Source: Diplolepis rosae
Lineage: Eukaryota > Arthropoda > Insecta > Hymenoptera > Diplolepididae
Length of the DNA stretch: 64,000 nucleotides
Direction of reading: 5' to 3'
Assembly (NCBI GenBank): GCA_030998225.1
Contig: JAPYXD010000713.1
Location: forward strand, 1,798,001 to 1,862,000
This document shows, in pieces, positions 18,257-33,000 of the stretch. Position 1 is the stretch's first letter; each line of letters begins with the position of its first letter. A program made the translations under genes and the position numbers. Under the pieces are notes generated by a model. It did no database searches. It saw nothing but the letters and a program-made list of their open reading frames with translations, and was not told where the DNA came from.

Positions 18257-21200
18257 GAATCGTGTATTATCGAAGTTGTGAAATACGAGAATAACAGTTA
18301 TTAGCTTCACGGGAAGTAAAAATGATCACATACTACGCAATGTTTGAGTAGTGTTTAGTTTCGAACCTTGAAACGTGCATGCTTAATACACTGAAAAATC
18401 GTATTTACACTTTCGTAGGTTAAGCACGAAGTTATATTGTTCGGTTTCATCTTTTCATGCTTTAACGAATCGTGTATTATCGAAGTTGTCAAATACGAGA
18501 ATAACAGTTATTAGCTTCACGGGAAGTAAAAATGATCACATACTACGCAATGTTTGAGTAATATTTGGTTTCGAACCTTGAATCGTGCATGATTAATAAA
18601 CTGAAAAATCGTATTTACAATTTCGTAGATTAAGCACGAAGTTATATTGCTCGGTTTAATCTTTTCATGCAATAACGAATCGTGTATTATCGAAGTTGTA
18701 AATACGAGAATAACAGCTATTAGCTTCACGGGAAGTAAAAATGAACACATACTACGCAATGTTTGAGTAATGTTTAGATTCAAACCTTAAAACGTGCATG
18801 CTTAATAAACTGAAAAATCGTATTTACATTTTCGTATGTTAAACAAGAAGTTTTATTGCTCGCTTTCATCCTTTGATGCTATATTGAATCGTGTATTATC
18901 GAAGTTGTCAAATACCAGAATAACAGTGTTTAGCTTCACGAGAAGTAAAAATGATCACATACTACGCAATGTTTGAGTAGTGTTTAGTTTCGAACCTTGA
19001 AACGTGCATGCTTAATACACTGAAAAATCGTATTTACACTTTCGTAGGTTAAGCACGAAGTTATATTGTTCGGTTTCATCTTTTCATGCTATAACGAATC
19101 GTGTATTATCGAAGTTGTGAATACGAGAATAACAGTTATTAGCTTCACGGGAAGTAAAAATGATCACATACTACGCAATGCTTGAGTAATTTTTAGTTTC
19201 GAACCTTAAAACGTGCATGCTTAATAAACTGAAAAATCGTAGTTACACTTTCGTAGGTAAAGAACGAAGATATATTGTTCGCTTTCATCCTTTGATGCTA
19301 TATTGAATCGTGTATTATCGAAGTTGTCAAATACCAGAATAACAGTGTTTAGCTTCACGAGAAGTAAAAATGATCACATACTACGCAATGTTTGAGTAAT
19401 GTTTAGTTTCGAACCTTGAAACGTGCATGCTTAATAAACTGAAAAATCGTATTTACACTTTCGTAGGTTAAGCACGAAGTTATATTGTTCGGTTTCATCT
19501 TTTCATGCTATATCGAATCGTGTATTATCGAAGTTGTGAAATAAGAGAATAACAGCTATTAGCTTCACGGGAAGTAAAAATGATCACATACTACGCAATG
19601 TTTGAGTAATGTTTAGTTTCGAACCTTAAAACGTGCATGCTTAATAAACTGAAAAATCGTATTCACACTTTCGTAGGTTAAGCACGAAGTAATATTGTTC
19701 GGTTTCATCTTTTCATGCAATAACGAATCGTGTATTATCGAAGTTGTGAAATACGAGAATAACAGCTATTAGCTTCACGGGAAGTAAAAATGATCACATA
19801 CTACGCAATGTTTGAGTAATGTTTAGTTTCAAACCTTAAAACGTGCATGCTTAATAAACTGAAAAATCGTATTCGCATTTTCGTATGTTAAACAAGAAGT
19901 TTTATTGTTCGCTTTCATCCTTTGATGCTATATTGAATCGTGTATTATCGAAGTTGTCAAATACCAGAATAACAGTTATTAGCTTCACAAGAAGGAAAAA
20001 TGTTCACATACTACGCAATATTTCAGTAGTGTTTAGTTTCGAACCTTGAAACGTGCATGCTTAATGAACAGAAAAATCGTATTTACAGTTTCGTAGGTTA
20101 AGCACGAAGTTACATTGTTCGGTTTCATCTTTTCATGCTATAACGAATCGTGTATTATCGAAGTTGTGAAATACGAGAATAACAGCTATTAGCTTCACGG
20201 GAAGTAAAAATGATCACATACTACGCAATGTTTGAGTAATGTTTAGTTTCAAACCTTAAAACGTGCATGCTTAATAAACTGAAAAATCGTATTTACACTT
20301 TCGTAGGTTAAGCACGAAGTAATATTGTTCGCTTTCATCCTTTGATGCTATATTGAATCGTGTATTATCGAAGTTGTCAAATACCAGAATAACAGTGTTT
20401 AGCTTCACCAGAAGTAAAAATGTTCACATACTAAGCAATCTTTGAGTACTGTTTAGTTTCGAACCTTGAAACGTGCATGCTTAATACACTGAAAAATCGT
20501 ATTTACACTTTCGTAGGTTAAGCACGAAGTTATATTGTTCGGATTCATCTTTTCATGCTATATCGAATCGTGTATTATCGAAGTTGTGAAATAAGAGAAT
20601 AACAGCTATTAGCTTCACGGGAAGTAAAAATGTTCACATACTACGCAATGTTTGAGTAATGTTTAGTTTCGAACCTTAAAACGTGCATGCTTAATAAACT
20701 GAAAAATCGTATTTACACTTTCGTAGGTTAAGCACGACGTTATATTGTTCGGTTTCATCTTTTCATGCTATATTGAATTGTGTATTATCGAAGTTGTGAA
20801 ATAAGAGAATAACAGCTATTAGCTTCACGGGAAGTAAAAATGATCACATACTACGCAATGTTTGAGTAATGTTTAGTTTCGAACCTTAAAACGTGCATGC
20901 TTAATAAACTGAAAAATCGTATTTACACTTTCGTAGGTTAAGCACGAAGTTATATTGTTCGGTTTCATCTTTTCATGCTATAACGAATCGTGTATTATCG
21001 AAGTTGTGAAATAAGAGAATAACAGCTATTAGCTTCACGGGAAGTAAAAATGATCACATACTACGCAATGTTTGAGTAATGTTTAGTTTCAAACCTTAAA
21101 ACGTGCATGCTTAATAAACTGAAAAATCGTATTTACACTTTCGTAGGTTAAGCACGAAGTAATATTGATCGGTTTCATCTTTTCATGCAATAACGAATCG

Positions 21201-24200
21201 TGTATTATCGAAGTTGTGAAATAAGAGAATAACAGCTATTAGCTTCACGGGAAGTAAAAATGATCACATACTACGCAATGTTTGAGTAATGTTTAGTTTC
21301 GAACCTTGAAACGTGCATGCTTAATAAACTGAAAAATCGTATTTACATTTTCGTAGGTTAAACACGAAGTTACATTGTTCGGTTTCATCTTTTCATGCTA
21401 TATTGAATCGTGTATTATCGAAGTTGTGAAATACGAGAATAACAGCTATTAGCTTCACGGGAAGTAAAAATGATCACATACTACGCAATGTTTGGGTAAT
21501 GTTTAGTTTCGAACCTTGAAACGTGCATGCTTAATAAACTGAAAAATCGTATTTACACTTTCGTAGGTTAAGCACGAAGTTATATTGTTCTGTTTCATCT
21601 TTTCATGCTATAACGGATCGTGTATTATCGAAGTTGTGAAATAAGAGAATAACAGCTATTAGCTTCACGGGAAGTAAAAATGATCACATACTACGCAATG
21701 TTTGAGTAGTGTTTAGTTTCGAACCTTGAAACGTGCATGCTTAATAAACTGAAAAATCGTATTTACACTTTCGTAGGTTTAGCACGAAGTTATATTGTTC
21801 GGTTTCATCTTTTCATGCAATAACGAATCGTGTATTATCGAAGTTGTCAAATACGAGAATAACAGTTATTAGCTTCACGGGAAGTAAAAATGATCACATA
21901 CTACGCAATGTTTGAGTAATATTTGGTTTCGAACCTTGAATCGTGCATGATTAATAAACTGAAAAATCGTATTTACATTTTCGTATGTTAAACAAGAAGT
22001 TTTATTGCTCGCTTTCATCCTTTGATGCTATATTGAATCGTGTATTATCGAAGTTGTGAAATACGAGAATAACAGTTTTTAGCTTCACGAGAAGCAAAAA
22101 TGTTCACATACTACGCAATATTTCAGTAATGTTTAGTTTCGAACCTTGAAACGTGCATGCTTAATGAACAGAAAAATCGTATTTACATTTTCGTAGGTTA
22201 AGCACGAAGTTATATTGTTCGGTTTATCTTTTCATGCTATATTGAATCGTGTATTATCGAAGTTGTGAAATACGAGAATAACAGTTATTAGCTTCACGGG
22301 AAGTAAAAATGATCACATACTACGCAATGTTTGAGTAATGTTTAGTTTCAAACCTTAAAACGTGCATGCTTAATAAACTGAAAAATCGTATTTACACTTT
22401 CGTAGGTTAAGCACGAAGTAATATTGTTCGGTTTCATCTTTTCATGCAATAACGAATCGTGTATTATCGAAGTTGTGAAATAAGAGAATAACAGCTATTA
22501 GCTTCACGGGAAGTAAAAATGATCACATACTACGCAATGTTTGAGTAATGTTTAGTTTCAAACCTTAAAACGTGCATGCTTAATAAACTGAAAAATCGTA
22601 TTCCCATTTTAGTATGTTAAACACGAAGTTATATTGCTCGCTTTCATCCTTTGATGCTATACTGAATCGTGTATTATCGAAGTTGTGAAATACGAGAATA
22701 ACAGTGTTTAGCTTCACGAGAAGTAAAAATGATCACATACTACGCAATGTTTGAGTAATGTTTAGTTTCGAACCTTGAAACGTGCATGCTTAATACACTG
22801 AAAAATCGTATTTACACTTTCGTAGGTTAAGCACGAAGTTATATTTTTCGGTTTCATCTTTTTATGCTATATGGAATCGTGTATTATCGAAGTTGTCAAA
22901 TACGAGAATAACAGTTATTAGCTTCACGGGAAGTAAAAATGATCACATACTACGCAATGTTTGAGTAATATTTGGTTTCGAACCTTGAATCGTGCATGAT
23001 TAATAAACTGAAAAATCGTATTTACAATTTCGTAGATTAAGCACGAAGTTATATTGTTCGGTTTCATCTTTTCATGCTATAACGAATCGTGTATTATCGA
23101 AGTTGTGAAATAAGAGAATAACAGCTATTAGCTTCACGGGAAGTAAAAATGATCACATACTACGCAATGTTTGAGTAATGTTTAGTTTCAAACCTTAAAA
23201 CGTGCATGCTTAATAAACTGAAAAATCGTATTTACACTTTCGTAGGTTAAGCACGAAGTAATATTGATCGGTTTCATCTTTTCATGCAATAACGAATCGT
23301 GTATTATCGAAGTTGTGACGTAAGATAATAACAGTTATTAGCTTCACGGGAAGTAAAAATGATCACATACTACGCAATGTTTGAGTAATATTTGGTTTCG
23401 AACCTTGAATCGTGCATGCTTAATACACTGAAAAATCGTATTTACACTTTCGTAGGTTTAGCACGAAGTTACATTGTTCGGTTTCATCTTTTCATGCTAT
23501 AACGAATCGTGTATTATCGAAGTTGTAAATACGAGAATAACAGTTATTAGCTTCACGGGAAGTAAAAATGATCACATACTACGCAATGTTTGAGTAATAT
23601 TTGGTTTCGAACCTTGAATCGTGCATGATTAATAAACTGAAAAATCGTATTTACACTTTCGTAGGTTATGCACGAAGTTATATTGTTCTGTTTCATCTTT
23701 TCATGCTATAACGGATCGTGTATTATCGAAGTTGTGAAATAAGAGAATAACAGCTATTAGCTTCACGGGAAGTAAAAATGATCACATACTACGCACTGTT
23801 TGAGTAGTGTTTAGTTTCGAACCTTGAAACGTGCATGCTTAATACACTGAAAAATCGTATTTACACTTTCGTAGGTTAAGCACGAAGTTATATTGTTCGG
23901 TTTCATCTTTTCATGCTATAACGAATCGTGTATTATCGAAGTTGTGAAATACGATAATAACAGTTATTAGCTTCACGGGAAGTAAAAATGATCACATACT
24001 ACGCACTGTTTGAGTAGTGTTTAGTTTCGAACCTTGAAACGTGCATGCTTAATACACTGAAAAATCGTATTTACACTTTCGTAGGTTAAGCACGAAGTTA
24101 TATTGTTCGGTTTCATCTTTTCATGCTATAACGAATCGTGTATTATCGAAGTTGTGAAATAAGAGAATAACAGCTATTAGCTTCACGGGAAGTAAAAATG

Positions 24201-24342
24201 ATCACATACTACGCAATGTTTGAGTAATGTTTAGTTTCAAACCTTAAAACGTGCATGCTTAATAAACTGAAAAATCGTATTTACACTTTCGTAGGTTAAG
24301 CACGAAGTAATATTGATCGGTTTCATCTTTTCATGCTATATT

Positions 24343-24554
24343 GAATCGTGTATTATCGAAGTTGCAAAATATGAGAATAACAGTTTTTAGCTTCACGAGA
24401 AGTAAAAATGTTCACATATTATGCAATGTTTGCATATTGTCTAGTGTCGAACCTAAAAAAGAGAACTTTCTTAATAAATCCAAAAATCGTATTCGCATTT
24501 TCGTATGTTAAACAAGAAGTTTTATTGCTCGCTTTCATCCTTTGATGCTATATT
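24343..24554. repeat. divergent marker monomer 1
   Basis: Belongs to a distinct subfamily recognised by GTTGCAAAATATGAG, TTCACATATTATGC, TTTGCATATTGTCTAGTG and CCTAAAAAAGAGAA. It follows a monomer with TAATATTGATCGG. This copy has CTTTCTTAATAAATCC, a mix of marker and ordinary sequence. It is 2,520 bp (12 units) before copy 2. Confidence 0.9.
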
Positions 24555-26862
24555 GAATCGTGTATTATCGAAGATGTCAAATACCAGAATAACAGTGTTT
24601 AGCTTCACGAGAAGTAAAAATGATCACATACTACGCAATGTTTGAGTAATGTTTAGTTTCGAACCTTGAAACGTGCATGCTTAATACACTGAAAAATCGT
24701 ATTTACACTTTCGTAGGTTAAGCACGAAGTTATATTGTTCGGTTTCATCTTTTCATGCTATAACGAATCGTGTATTATCGAAGTTGTGAAATAAGAGAAT
24801 AACAGCTATTAGCTTCACGGGAAGTAAAAATGATCACATACTACGCAATGTTTGAGTAATGTTTAGTTTCAAACCTTAAAACGTGCATGCTTAATAAACT
24901 GAAAAATCGTATTTACACTTTCGTAGGTTAAGCACGAAGTTATATTGTTCGGTTTCATCTTTTCATGCTACAACGAATCGTGTATTATCGAAGTTGTGAA
25001 ATAAGAGAATAACAGCTATTAGCTTCACGGGAAATAAAAATGATCACATACTACGCAACGTTTGAGTAATGTTTAGTTTCGAACCTTGAAACGTGCATGC
25101 CTAATACACTGAAAAATCGTATTTACACTTTCGTAGGTTTAGCACGAAGTTACATTGTTCGGTTTCATCTTTTCATGCTATAACGAATCGTGTATTATCG
25201 AAGTTGTAAATACGAGAATAACAGCTATTAGCTTCACGGGAAGTAAAAATGATCACATACTACGCAATGTTTGAGTAATGTTTAGTTTCGAACCTTGAAA
25301 CGTGCATGCTTAATACACTGAAAAATCGTATTTACACTTTCGTAGGTTAAGCACGAAGTTATATTGTTCGGTTTCATCTTTTCATGCTATAACGAATCGT
25401 GTATTATCGAAGTTGTGAAATAAGAGAATAACAGCTATTAGCTTCACGGGAAGTAAAAATGATCACATACTACGCAATGTTTGAGTAATGTTTAGTTTCA
25501 AACCTTAAAACGTGCATGCTTAATAAACTGAAAAATCGTATTTACACTTTCGTAGGTTAAGCACGAAGTAATATTGTTCGGTTTCATCTTTTCATGCAAT
25601 AACGAATCGTGTATTATCGAAGTTGTGAAATAAGAGAATAACAGCTATTAGCTTCACGGGAAGTAAAAATGATCACATACTACGCAATGTTTGAGTAATG
25701 TTTAGTTTCGAACCTTGAAACGTGCATGCTTAATACACTGAAAAATCGTATTTACACTTTCGTAGGTTTAGCACGAAGTTACATTGTTCGGTTTCATCTT
25801 TTCATGCTATATGTAATCGTGTATTATCGAAAATGTCAAATACGAGAATAACAGTTATTAGCTTCACGGGAAGTAAAAATGATCACATACTACGCAATGT
25901 TTGAGTAATATTTGGTTTCGAACCTTGAATCGTGCATGATTAATAAACTGAAAAATCGTATTTACAATTTCGTAGGTTAAGCACGAAGTTACATTGTTCG
26001 GTTTCATCTTTTCATGCTATAACGAATCGTGTATTATCGAAGTTGTGAAATAAGAGAATAACAGCTATTAGCTTCACGGGAAGTAAAAATGATCACATAC
26101 TACGCAATGTTTGAGTAGTGTTTAGTTTCGAACCTTGAAACGTGCATGCTTAATACACTGAAAAATCGTATTTACACTTTCGTAGGTTAAGCACGAAGTT
26201 ATATTGTTCGGTTTCATCTTTTCATGCTATAACGAATCGTGTATTATCGAAGTTGTGAAATAAGAGAATAACAGCTATTAGCTTCACGAGAAGTAAAAAT
26301 GATCACATACTACGCAATGTTTGAGTAATCTTTAGTTTCGAACCTTGAAACGTGCATGCTTAATACACTGAAAAATCGTATTTACACTTTCGTAGGTTAA
26401 GCACGAAGTTATATTGTTCGGTTTCATCTTTTCATGTTATAACGAATCGTGTATTATCGAAGTTGTAAATACGATAATAACAGTTATTAGCTTCACGGGA
26501 AGTAAGAATGATCACATACTACGCACTGTTTGAGTAGTGTTTAGTTTCGAACCTTGAAACGTGCATGCTTAATACACTGAAAAATCGTATTTACACTTTC
26601 GTAGGTTAAGCACGAAGTTATATTGTTCGGTTTCATCTTTTCACGCTATAACGAATCGTGTATTATCGAAGTTGTGAAATAAGAGAATAACAGCTATTAG
26701 CTTCACGGGAAGTAAAAATGATCACATACTACGCAATGTTTGAGTAATGTTTAGTTTCAAACCTTAAAACGTGCATGCTTAATAAACTGAAAAATCGTAT
26801 TTACACTTTCGTAGGTTAAGCACGAAGTAATATTGATCGGTTTCATCTTTTCATGCTATATT

Positions 26863-27073
26863 GAATCGTGTATTATCGAAGTTGCAAAATATGAGAATAA
26901 CAGTTTTTAGCTTCACGAGAAGTAAAAATGTTCACATATTATGCAATGTTTGCAGATTGTCTAGTGTCGAACCTAAAAAAGAGAATTTTCTCAAAAATCT
27001 AAAAATCGTATTCGCATTTTCGTATGTTAAACAAGAAGTTTTATTGCTCGCTTTCATCCTTTGATGCTCTATT
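26863..27073. repeat. divergent marker monomer 2
   Basis: Same subfamily, here with TTTGCAGATTG and TTTTCTCAAAAATC. The preceding 340 bp, including the ACGCACTGTT variant monomer, repeats the context of copy 1 at the same distance. Confidence 0.9.
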
Positions 27074-30000
27074 GAATCGTGTATTATCGAAGTTGTCAAA
27101 TACGAGAATAACAGCTATTAGCTTCACGGGAAGTAAAAATGATCACATACTACGCAATGTTTGAGTAATGTTTAGTTTCGAACCTTGAAACGTGCATGCT
27201 TAATACACTGAAAAATCGTATTTACACTTTCGTAGGTTAAGCACGAAGTTATATTGTTCGGTTTCATCTTTTCATGCTATAACGAATCGTGTATTATCGA
27301 AGTTTTAAATACGAGAATAACAGTTATTAGCTTCACGGGAAGTAAAAATGATCACATACTACGCAATGTTTGAGTAATATTTGGTTTCGAACCTTGAATC
27401 GTGCATGATTAATAAACTGAAAAATCGTATTTACATTTTCGTAGATTAAGCACGAAGTTATATTGTTCGGTTTCATCTTTTCATGCTATAACGGATCGTG
27501 TATTATCGAAGTTGTGAAATAAGAGAATAACAGCTATTAGCTTCACGGGAAGTAAAAATGATCACATACTACGCAATGTTTGAGTAATGTTTAGTTTCAA
27601 ACCTTAAAACGTGCATGCTTAATAAACTGAAAAATCGTATTTTCATTTTCGTATGTTAAACAAGAAGTTTTATTGTTCGGTTTCATCTCTTCATGCTATA
27701 TTGAATCCTGTATTATCGAAGATGTCAAATATCAGAATAACAGTTTTTAGCTTCACGAGAAGTAAAAATGATCACATACTAAGCAATGTTTGAGTAATGT
27801 TTAGTTTCGAACCTTGAAACGTGCATGCTTAATTCACTGAAAACTCGTATTTACACTTTCGTAGGTTAAGCACGAAGTAATATTGTTCGCTTTCATCTTT
27901 TCATGCTATAACGAATCGTGTATTATCGAAGTTGTAAATACGAGAATAACAGCTATTAGCTTCACGGGAAGTAAAAATGATCACATACTACGCAATGTTT
28001 GAGTAATGTTTAGTTTCGAACCTTGAAACGTGCATGCTTACTACACTGAAAAATCGTATTTACACATTCGTAGGTTAAGCACGAAGTTATATTGTTCGGT
28101 TTCATCTTTTCATGTTATAACGAATCGTGTATTATCGAAGTTGTGAAATAAGAGAATAACAGCTATTAGCTTCACGGGAAGTAAAAATGATCACATACTA
28201 CGCAATGTTTGAGTAATGTTTAGTTTCAAACCTTAAAACGTGCATGCTTAATAAACTGAAAAATCGTATTTACAGTTTCGTAGGTTAAGCACGAAGTAAT
28301 ATTGATCGGTTTCATCTTTTCATGCTATATTGAATCGTGTATTATCGAAGTTGCAAAATATGAGAATAACAGTTTTTAGCTTCACGAGAAGTAAAAATGT
28401 TCACATACTACGCAATGTTTGAGTAATGTTTAGTTTCGAACCTTAAAACGTGCATGCTTAATAAACTGAAAAATCGTATTCACACTTTCGTAGGTTAAGC
28501 ACGACGTTATATTGTTCGGTTTCATCTTTTCATGCTATAACGAATCGTGTATTATCGAAGTTGTGAAATAAGAGAATAACAGCTATTAGCTTCACGGGAA
28601 GTAAAAATGATCACATACTACGCAATGATTCAGTAATTTTTAGTTTCGAACCTTAAAACGTGCATGCTTAATAAACTGAAAAATCGTATTTACACTTTCG
28701 TAGGTTAAGCACGAAGTAATATTGTTCGGTTTCATCTTTTCATGCAATAACGAATCGTGTATTATCGAAGTTGTGAAATAAGAGAATAACAGCTATTAGC
28801 TTCACGGGAAGTAAAAATGATCACATACTACGCAATGTTTGAGTAATGTTTAGTTTTAAACCTTAAAACGTGCATGCTTAATAAACTGAAAAATCGTATT
28901 AACATTTTCGTATGTTAAACAAGAAGTTTTATTGCTCGCTTTCATCCTTTGATGCTCTATTGAATCGTGTATTTTCGAAGTTGTGAAATAAGAGAATAAC
29001 AGCTATTAGCTTCACGGGAAGTAAAAATGATCACATACTACGCAATGTTTGAGTAATGTTTAGTTTCAAACCTTTAAACTTTCATTCTTAATAAACTGAA
29101 TAATCGTATTCTCATTTTCGTATGTTAAACAAGAAGTTTTATTGTTCGCTTTCATCTTTTCATGCTATATTGAATCGTGTATTATCGAAGATGTCAAATA
29201 CCAGAATAACAGTTTTTAGCATCGCGAGAAGTAAAAATGATAACATACTATGCAATATTTGAGTAATGTTTAGTTTCGAACCTTGAAACGTGCATGCTTA
29301 ATAAACTGAAACATCGTATTTACACTTTCGTAGGTTTAGTACGAAGTTACATTGTTCGCTTTCATCTTTTCATGCTATAACGAATCGTGTATTATCGAAG
29401 TTGTAAATACGAGAATAACAGCTATTAGCTTCACGGGAAGTAAAAATGATCACATACTACGCAATGTTTGAGTAATGTTTAGTTTCGAACCTTGAAACGT
29501 GCATGCTTAATACACTGAAAAATCGTATTTACACTTTCGTAGGTTAAGCACGAAGTTACATTGTTCGGTTTCATCTTTTCATGCTATAACGAATCGTGTA
29601 TTATCGAAGTTGTGAAATAAGAGAATAACAGCTATTAGCTTCACGGGAAGTAAAAATGATCACATACTACGCAATGTTTGAGTAATGTTTAGTTTCGAAC
29701 TTTAAAACGTGCATGCTTAATAAACTGAAAAATCGTATTTACACTTTCGTAGGTTAAGCACGAAGTAATATTGATCGGTTTCATCTTTTCATGCTATATT
29801 GAATCGTGTATTATCGAAGTTGCAATATATGAGAATAACAGTTTTTAGCTTAGCGAGAAGTAAAAATTATCACATGCTACTCAATTTTTGAGTAATTTTT
29901 AGTTTCGAACCTTGAAACGTGCATGCTAAATAAACTGAAAAATCGTATTTACACTTTCGTAGGTTAAGCACGAAGTAATATTGTTCGGTTTCATCTTTTC

Positions 30001-33000
30001 ATGCAATAACGAATCGTGTATTATCGAAGTTGTGAAATAAGAGAATAACAGCTATTAGCTTCACGGGAAGTAAAAATGATCACATACTACGCAATGTTTG
30101 AGTAATGTTTAGTTTTAAACCTTAAAACGTGCATGCTTAATAAACTGAAAAATCGTATTAACATTTTCGTATGTTAAACAAGAAGTTTTATTGCTCGCTT
30201 TCATCCTTTGATGCTCTATTGAATCGTGTATGATCGAAGTTGTCAAATACCAGAATAACAGTTATTAGCTTCACAAGAAGGAAAAATGTTCACATACTAC
30301 GCAATATTTCAGTAGTGTTTAGTTTCGAACCTTGAAACGTGCATGCTTAATGAACAGAAAAATCGTATTTACATTTTCGAAAGTTAAGCACGAAGTTATA
30401 TTTTTCGGTTTCATCTTTTCATGCTATAACGAATCGTGTATTATCGAAGTTGTGAAATAAGAGAATAACAGCTATTAGCTTCACGGGAAGTAAAAATGAT
30501 CACATACTACGCAATGTTTGAGTAATGTTTAGTTTCAAACCTTGAAACGTGCATGTTTAATAAACTGAAAAATCGTATTTACACTTTCGTAGGTTAAGCA
30601 CGAAGTTATATTGTTCGGTTTCATCTTTTCATGCAATAACGAATCGTGTATTATCGAAGTTGTGAAATAAGAGAATAACAGCTATTAGCTTCACGGGAAG
30701 TAAAAATGATCACATACTACGCAATGTTTGAGTAATGTTTAGTTTCGAACCTTGAAACGTGCATGCTTAATACACTGAAAAATCGTATTTACATTTTCGT
30801 ATATTAAACAAGAAGTTTTATTGCTCGCTTTCATCCATTGATGCTATATTGAATCGTGTATTATCGAAGTTGTCAAATACGAGAATAACAGTTATTAGCT
30901 TCACGAGAAGTAAAAACGATCATATACTACGCAATGTTTGTAGTGTTTAGTTTCGAACCTTGAAACGTGCATGCTTAATACACTGAAAAATCGTATTTAC
31001 ACTTTCGTTGGTTTAGCACGAAGTTACATTGTTCGGTTTCATCTTTTCATGCTATAACGAATCGTGTATTATCGAAGTTGTAAATACGAGAATAACAGCT
31101 ATTAGCTTCACGGGAAGTAAAAATGATCACATACTACGCAATGTTTGAGTAGTGTTTAGTTTCGAACCTTGAAACGTGCATGCTTAATACACTGAAAAAT
31201 CGTATTTACACTTTCGTAGGTTAAGCACGAAGTTATATTGTACGGTTTCATCTTTTCATGCTATAACGAATCGTGTATTATCGAAGTTGTGAAATAAGAG
31301 AATAACAGCTATTAGCTTCACGGGAAGTAAAAATGATCACATACTACGCAATGTTTGAGTAATGTTTAGTTTCAAACCTTAAAACGTGCATACTTAATAA
31401 ACTGAAAAATCGTATTTACACTTTCGTAGGTTAAGCACGAAGTAATATTGTTCGGTTTCATCTTTTCATGCAATAACGAATCGTGTATTATCGAAGTTGT
31501 GAAATAAGAGAATAACAGCTATTAACTTCACGGGAAGTAAATATGATCACATACTACGCAATGTTTGAGTAATGTTTAGTTTTAAACCTTAAAACGCGCA
31601 TGCTTAATAAACTGAAAAATCGTATTTACATTTTCGTATGTTAAACAAAACGTTGTATTGCTCGCTTTCATCCTTTGATGCTCTATTGAATCGTGTATTA
31701 TCAAAGTTGTCAAATACGAGAATAACAGTTATTAGCTTCACGAGAAGTAAAAACGATCATTTACTACGCAATGTTTGTAGTGGTTAGTTTCGAACCTTGA
31801 AACGTGCATGCTTAATAAATTGAAAAATCGTATTTACATTTTCGTAGGTTAAGTACGAAGTTATATTGTTCGGTTTCATCTTTTCATGCTATATTGAATC
31901 GTGTATTATCGAAGTTGTGAAATACGAAAATAACAGCTATTAGCTTCACGGGAAGTAAAAATGATCACATACTACGCAATGTTTGAGTAATGTTTAGTTT
32001 CAAACCTTGAAACGTGCATGTTTAATAAACTGAAAAATCGTATTTACACTTTCGTAGGTTAAGCACGAAGTTATATTGTTCGGTTTCATCTTTTCATGCA
32101 ATAACGAATCGTGTATTATCGAAGTTGTGAAATAAGAGAATAACAGCTATTAGCTTCACGGGAAGTAAAAATGATCACATACTACGCAATGTTTGAGTAA
32201 TGTTTAGTTTCGAACCTTGAAACGTGCATGATTAATACACTGAAAAATCGTATTTACATTTTCGTATATTAAACAAGATGTTTTATTGCTCGCTTTCATC
32301 CATTGATGCTATATTGAATCGTGTATTATCGAAGTTGTCAAATACGAGAATAACAGCTATTAGCTTCACGAGAAGTAAAAACGATCACATACTACGAAAT
32401 GTTTGTAGTGTTTAGTTTCGAACCTTGAAAGGTGCATGCTTAATAAATTGAAAAATCGTATTTACATTTTCGTAGGTTAAGCACGAAGTTATATTGTTCG
32501 GTTTCATCTTTTCATGCTATATTGAATCGTGTATTATCGAAGTTGTCAAATACGAGAATAACAGCTATAAGCTTCACGGGAAGTAAAAATGATCACATAC
32601 TACGCAATGTTTGAGGAATGTTGAGTTTCAAACCTTGAAACGTGCATCCATACTAAACTGAAAAATCGTATTTACACTTTCGTAGGTTAAGTACGAAGTT
32701 ATATTGTTCTGTTTCATCTTTTCATGCTATAACGGATCGTGTATTATCGAAGTTGTGAAATAAGAGAATAACAGCTATTAGCTTCACGGGAAGTAAAAAT
32801 GATCACATACTACGCAATGTTTGAGTAATGTTTAGTTTCAAACCTTAAAACGTGCATGCTTAATAAACTGAAAAATCGTATTTACATTTTCGTATGTTAA
32901 ACAAGAAGTTTTATTGCTCGCTTTCATCCTTTGATGCTATATTGAATCGTGTATTATCCAATATTTCAAACATCAGAATAACAGTTTTTAGCATCACGAG

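Noticed and set aside
18257..18466. CENP-B box in the satellite monomer
   Set aside because: The TTCG...A..CGGG pattern was compared with each TTCG and CGGG in the monomer, and the fixed positions do not fit.
18257..18466. Hammerhead ribozyme in the satellite
   Set aside because: No CTGATGA core with a paired GAAA was found in either strand of a typical monomer.
26861..27064. 67-codon open frame repeated at 45,729, 48,247, 58,953 and 62,100 as a candidate gene family
   Set aside because: It lies in the marker satellite monomer, its start is a TTG, and one copy (56,643) is closed by a single A insertion. The frame persists because the monomer is copied, not because of coding constraint.
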